From JARRRL01 sp037380725 (GTDB taxonomy: Bacteria > Pseudomonadota > Gammaproteobacteria > Pseudomonadales > JANQJO01), in contig JARRRL010000100.1 of assembly GCA_037380725.1 (NCBI GenBank), positions 1 to 9,791 on the forward strand: a stretch of DNA of 9,791 nt, written 5' to 3'. The notes below the pieces were generated by a model. That model was given only the letters and a program-made list of their open reading frames with translations. It was not told the origin of the DNA and did not search any database. The translations under genes and the position numbers were made by a program. Below are positions 6,491 to 9,791 of the stretch, piece by piece (the first letter of the stretch is position 1; each line of letters opens with the position of its first letter).

Positions 6491-6579
6491 GACCTAAGCC
6501 AAGCGTTTCTTGATTTTTCTGATGGTTTTATCAACATCTCAATCAAGGTTATTCAGCGTCTCCTCGAACAGGACCGAAT

Positions 6580-7782
6580 ATGAACATGAGCACTCACGAC
6601 GCCACCCCCGACAAGGATCACACCGCTCCACCACCCCACCCTTCTCTCTTACAACGTAAAATCATTCACTTCGACATGGACTGTTTTTACGCTGCCGTGG
6701 AAATACGTGATAACCCGCAGTGGCGCGGAAAACCATTGATCGTCGGCGGTGCTCCGGATTCGCGCGGTGTCGTGTGCACCGCAAGCTATGAAGCACGCCG
6801 TTTCGGTATTCGCTCTGCCATGCCCTGCGCCACCGCAAAGCGGCTCTGCCCTGAGGCCATTTTCATCGTACCGCATTTCGAAAAGTATCACGAAGCTTCA
6901 CAACACATTCGCCTCATCTTTGCGCAATTCACCGATCAAATTGAGCCGCTATCTTTAGATGAAGCTTACCTCGATGTCACCCAGAACACCCAAGGTCTGT
7001 ATGCCACAAAAATCGCCCGACTGCTTCAACGTGACATTTATCGCGCCACTGGCTTAACGGGATCAGCGGGTGTTGCCCCGAACAAGCTGGTCGCCAAAAT
7101 TGCCTCAGACTTCCGCAAGCCCTGCGGATTGACGGTGGTCCCACCGCACGACGTCACGCCCTTTATGCGTGACCTTCCCCTACGTAAAATCGCGGGGGTT
7201 GGGCCCGCCAGCGAAAAAAAGCTCCATGCTATGGGATACGTCCGATGTCAGGATTTGTGGCATTGCGAACGTCAGGACTTACAAGCGCAATTGGGTAAAC
7301 GAATGGGCGATTGGCTACACGATCGCTGCCGGGGCATCGACACACGCCCCGTTCAAACCCAACGCCAACGAAAATCCATTGGCAAAGAAGACACCTTTTC
7401 GAAAGACGTGACAAACGGCGACACACTTCGAGACCGCCTGTCACACATTGCCACTCAAGTCGCCACACGACTGACACAGAAAAAAATGACGGGGCAAACC
7501 ATCACCCTCAAAGTGAAATACAGTACGTTTCAGCAAATCACCCGCTCCATCACACTGCCTAGGCCCATCCACGATGCCAATACGATTCATCAAACCGCCA
7601 TCCAATTGCTCGAACGGACCGCTGTGACAACACAGCCTGTGCGTTTGATTGGCATCTCGATTTCCAAACTGTCATCCTATATGTTGCCCATCGACAACGA
7701 ACAAAGCAGGTCCACACAGAGCGATCTGTTTGCTAATACGCCTTCGCCAAAATCGCGCGACGCGCACACATCTCGCCCGTAA
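6580..7782 (+). CDS. dinB: DNA polymerase IV (Y-family translesion polymerase)
   Basis: DinB is an SOS-induced, error-prone polymerase that extends past damaged bases. The 400-residue product has the palm motif HFDMDCFYAAVE (30-41, Asp32 metal ligand, Tyr37 at the steric-gate position), 'GVVCTASYEARRFGI' (63-77), the catalytic SLDEAYLD (125-132, Asp127/Glu128), a helix-hairpin-helix LRKIAGVGPASEKKL (201-215), and a little-finger domain starting near RKSIGKEDTF (264-273). Near the C-terminus QSDLF (380-384) fits the beta-clamp binding motif. It is longer than E. coli DinB (351) by a 24-residue polar N-terminal tail and 16 residues after the clamp motif. AGGA (6570-6573) is 6 nt from the first ATG; a second ATG two codons on is possible. 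A LexA box lies ~90 nt upstream. The 3' end overlaps the end of the broken proS on the opposite strand by 50 bases. Confidence 0.96.
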   Translation: MNMSTHDATPDKDHTAPPPHPSLLQRKIIHFDMDCFYAAVEIRDNPQWRGKPLIVGGAPDSRGVVCTASYEARRFGIRSAMPCATAKRLCPEAIFIVPHFEKYHEASQHIRLIFAQFTDQIEPLSLDEAYLDVTQNTQGLYATKIARLLQRDIYRATGLTGSAGVAPNKLVAKIASDFRKPCGLTVVPPHDVTPFMRDLPLRKIAGVGPASEKKLHAMGYVRCQDLWHCERQDLQAQLGKRMGDWLHDRCRGIDTRPVQTQRQRKSIGKEDTFSKDVTNGDTLRDRLSHIATQVATRLTQKKMTGQTITLKVKYSTFQQITRSITLPRPIHDANTIHQTAIQLLERTAVTTQPVRLIGISISKLSSYMLPIDNEQSRSTQSDLFANTPSPKSRDAHTSRP

Positions 7783-9095
7783 ACACACAGGGACCAGGCC
7801 GTTCTTCTCCATTGAGTGGATAGCAACGGTGTGTCAATTTGTATTGTTTCAAGCGTTCTTCCAGCTGTTCATCTTCTTTGCAATACACCAATGCAAAACC
7901 ACCGTGTATCTCTGGCTTTGCCTCATTTTGTGGTCGGAAAAACGCTTCCAGTTCTTCTAGTGTATCGATTTCACGGGTATGAGACGTTCGGAATGCCAGA
8001 GCGCGCTCATACAGACCCTCGTGCATCTCATCCAAAATTTGGGTCACACTTTCCAAAAAGGCGGCGCGACTCATACTGGTTTTGACTTTAACAGCCTGGG
8101 GCCAATTTCCAAACGTATTGGCACCCCTTTTTTGACCATCTGCCACGATTTCTCACCACCACGCAGATCTCGCGTATCCACCTGCACCGCCAGTCTATGA
8201 TCGTGATATCGAATCTGGCGCAAGCTGTTGGCTAAATCCTGACAGTACGCCAGCACCTCTTCGCGTTCCGACTCATTGCGGTAAATCGGCAAGATACCCA
8301 CTTGTGCGGGTGCCACACGCGGCGGCAACACCAAACCATCGTCATCACTGTGCGTCATGATTAAGCCACCAATCAGACGCGTGGAGACCCCCCAAGACGT
8401 TGTCCACGCAAACACCTGTTCACCGGCTTCATTCTGGAAGCTGATGTCCATGGCTTTGGCAAAATTCTGCCCGAGAAAATGTGAGGTCCCGGACTGAAGC
8501 GCCTTGCGGTCTTGCATCATGGCTTCGATGGTTAAGGTGCGTACGGCACCAGGGAAACGCTCATGCGTTGCTTTTTCACCTTGAATAATGGGTATCGCCA
8601 TATAGTTTTCAGCTAAATCGGCGTACACCTCAAGCATACGTTCCACTTCGGCCACCGCTTCGGCCTCCGTAGCATGCACAGTATGCCCCTCTTGCCACAG
8701 AACATTTCACTGGTTGGTCGCACGACTAATGGCTCTTCCAAGGGTCCAGCAGGGACTAAACCATGGCCATCCGGTGCCGTTTCCAAGCGATGGTGCGTAA
8801 CCACCGCGCACTCTTTCGCAAACCCTTGCACATGTTTGGCCTCCTTTTCCATGAAGCTCAAGGGGATAAACAAAGGAAAATAGGCATTCACGTGCCCCGT
8901 GTCTTTAAACTTCTGATCCAAAATACGCTGCATGTTTTCCCACAATCCATAGCCCCACGGTTTAATCACCATACAGCCACGCACCACGGCGTTTTCAGAC
9001 AGCTCTGCTGCCTTAATCACCTGTTGATACCATTCGGAATAGTCTTCTGCCCGTGTGGGCTGGATTGCAGTTTGATTTTTTAAAACGCGCATCAT
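7733..9095 (-). pseudogene. proS: Prolyl-tRNA synthetase, archaeal/eukaryotic-like type, broken by two internal deletions
   Basis: An intact enzyme would charge tRNA-Pro. Three collinear fragments lie in three reading frames. Fragment 1 (about 9095-8703) has YSEWYQQVIKAAEL, VRGCMVIKPWGYGLWENMQ, AYFPLFIP and the motif 1 region VVRPTSE. Fragment 2 (about 8702-8090) has WQEGHTVHATE, HFLGQNFAKAMDI, TTSWGVSTRLIGGLIMTHSD and GVPIRLEIGPR. Fragment 3 (about 8090-7733) has SMSRAAFLESV, YERALAFR, PEIHGGFAL and the normal AKAY C-terminus. Between RPTSEM and WQEGH about 40 residues that include the start of motif 2 are missing. Between GPR and SMSR roughly 15 are missing. Both losses shift the frame. Lacking part of motif 2, no product could be active. 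Outside the deletions the protein sequence is well kept, so the damage looks recent. Another ProRS gene must exist elsewhere. The start is taken at one of two ATGs (9095/9092) with no strong ribosome site. Confidence 0.9.
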
Positions 9096-9164
9096 TACAG
9101 CGATTTCATTGAAAGCTTGATCATATTTTGATCTAATCAATCGCCATCTCATTTCTTCATTCGG

Positions 9165-9173
9165 ATTCTAACA
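9165..9173 (-). promoter_or_regulatory. Possible extended -10 of the proS remnant
   Basis: On the minus strand TGT-TAGAAT matches an extended -10 (TGn plus 5/6 of TATAAT), about 70 nt upstream of the proS start. No good -35 is seen. The remaining gap between proS and the next feature holds only this and a short direct repeat. Confidence 0.3.
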
Positions 9174-9190
9174 GATTCAAACCAAAGCGT

Positions 9191-9213
9191 GATGGGATAC
9201 CGTAATGGGATAC
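9191..9213. repeat. Near-tandem direct repeat, period 13
   Basis: The 9-mer atgggatac occurs at 9192-9200 and 9205-9213, with a matching purine-A context before each. It lies in the non-coding gap upstream of the proS remnant. Confidence 0.75.
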
Positions 9214-9302
9214 ATAGTCGTAACTCATTTGTTACAGCGTACAAAAAAAGCGAATCTCAAACCCTGACACTAATGAGGCACGACCATTGAGCTTGTCAAC
9301 CT

Positions 9303-9791
9303 AGCCGCAGCTCAGCAGAAACAGTCGCGCTCACACTGATCAAATTTTGACATATGATTCGAAATCATGGCCTCCTGTTGGTGACACCGTTCCTGGGTCA
9401 GGAAACAAAACAAGAGGAGGATTGATACACCGTACAGAGAGTAGCGTCGCCGACAACAGGCCCACCGGCACGGATATTGTCGCTTTAAGCAGACAGGGCA
9501 TGAATCTGTTAAGCTTCTCTGAAGCCATCGCTAACCCCGTATTTGTCTTTGTTAGCCACAACCGCAACGGCTACGCCTTCCTAAACCACGACTTCAACAT
9601 TCTGAATTCTGAGCGTAGGCGCATTCGACACACTGGAATGGGAAAGTGCATCGAACGAATTTTGGAATGGTTTCACGGTTGGCGTGCAAGGTACTGCTGC
9701 TGAAGTGTTTCCCAATAACCCTCCAAGCACTGTTTCAGAACCGATGTCATTGGCTTTGTTTGACTTAGGATTAGCAGCATTGGTCGCACGA
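9303..9791 (+). pseudogene. Remnant of a PEP-CTERM-type exported protein gene, frameshifted and 5'-truncated (runs off window)
   Basis: PEP-CTERM proteins are exported and sorted by an exosortase that recognises a C-terminal Pro-Glu-Pro, hydrophobic helix and Arg cluster. Frame 1, open from 9305 to about 9614 without a plausible start or signal peptide, reads 'GDTVPGSGNKT...GTDIVALSRQ...ANPVFVFVSHNRNGYAFLNHDFNIL'. The match then continues one frame over from 9615: 'GAFDTLEWESASNEFWNGFTVGVQGTAAEVFP', then 'VSEPMSLALFDLGLAALVAR' at the window edge. The last block resembles a PEP-CTERM tail of the VPEPxxLALLGLGLAGL form, with SEP for PEP and Asp inside the helix. In-frame stops at 9302 (frame 1) and 9603 (frame 2) show that neither frame alone is complete. 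A stretch between NIL and GAFDT is probably deleted, judged only from recalled relatives. The family assignment is inference from pattern; the frame change is seen directly. Confidence 0.65.

Noticed and set aside
8071..8679. Middle and C-terminal proS fragments as separate functional genes or a programmed frameshift
   Set aside because: Sequence coding for conserved residues is physically missing at both frame changes, so frameshifting could not restore the enzyme, and the fragments lack their own ribosome sites.
9340..9567. 75-residue minus-strand open frame
   Set aside because: Antisense to the PEP-CTERM remnant; no ribosome site and no recognisable pattern, while the plus strand reads as a coherent exported-protein segment.

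Overview
The window looks like a chromosomal segment of a gammaproteobacterium with roughly balanced base composition. Three things point there: the TrmJ, cysteine desulfurase, Ndk and RlmN genes clustered in that order, an E. coli-type LexA operator in front of dinB, and closest remembered resemblance of the housekeeping proteins to gammaproteobacterial families. The species cannot be named from the sequence. Two decayed genes and many short tandem duplications suggest a genome undergoing erosion, which would fit a host-associated or recently reduced lineage; that is inference.

Left part (1-3170), all on the minus strand. Read in the direction of transcription it is trmJ (tRNA ribose methylation), an IscS-type cysteine desulfurase, ndk (nucleoside diphosphate kinase) and rlmN (Fe-S radical-SAM rRNA/tRNA methylase, cut by the window edge). 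An intrinsic terminator lies between the desulfurase and ndk. In E. coli the same flanking genes enclose the whole isc operon; here only the desulfurase remains between trmJ and ndk. The desulfurase carries an unusual Cys-rich repeat insertion made of an 18-bp tandem repeat.

Centre (3171-6436). A divergent control region with tandem repeats leads to a plus-strand gene for a secreted protein. Its predicted mature N-terminus is histidine and it resembles the YcnI/DUF1775 type. A 12-bp perfect inverted repeat separates it from the convergent argS (arginyl-tRNA synthetase). Upstream of argS, on the same strand, is a gene for a small two-helix membrane protein.

Right part (6437-9791). A LexA box sits between the small membrane protein gene and the divergent dinB (DNA polymerase IV). 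The 3' end of dinB overlaps tail to tail the end of a proS gene of the archaeal/eukaryotic-like ProRS type. proS is broken by two out-of-frame internal deletions. The last ~490 bases hold a frameshifted remnant of a PEP-CTERM exported protein gene running off the window.

Together the genes serve translation and RNA modification (trmJ, rlmN, argS, dead proS), sulfur/Fe-S supply (the desulfurase, which could feed RlmN), nucleotide balance (ndk) and SOS mutagenic repair (dinB). I found no tRNA, rRNA, CRISPR array or insertion sequence. The most notable signals are the two decaying genes, the recurrent short tandem duplications, and the desulfurase insertion.
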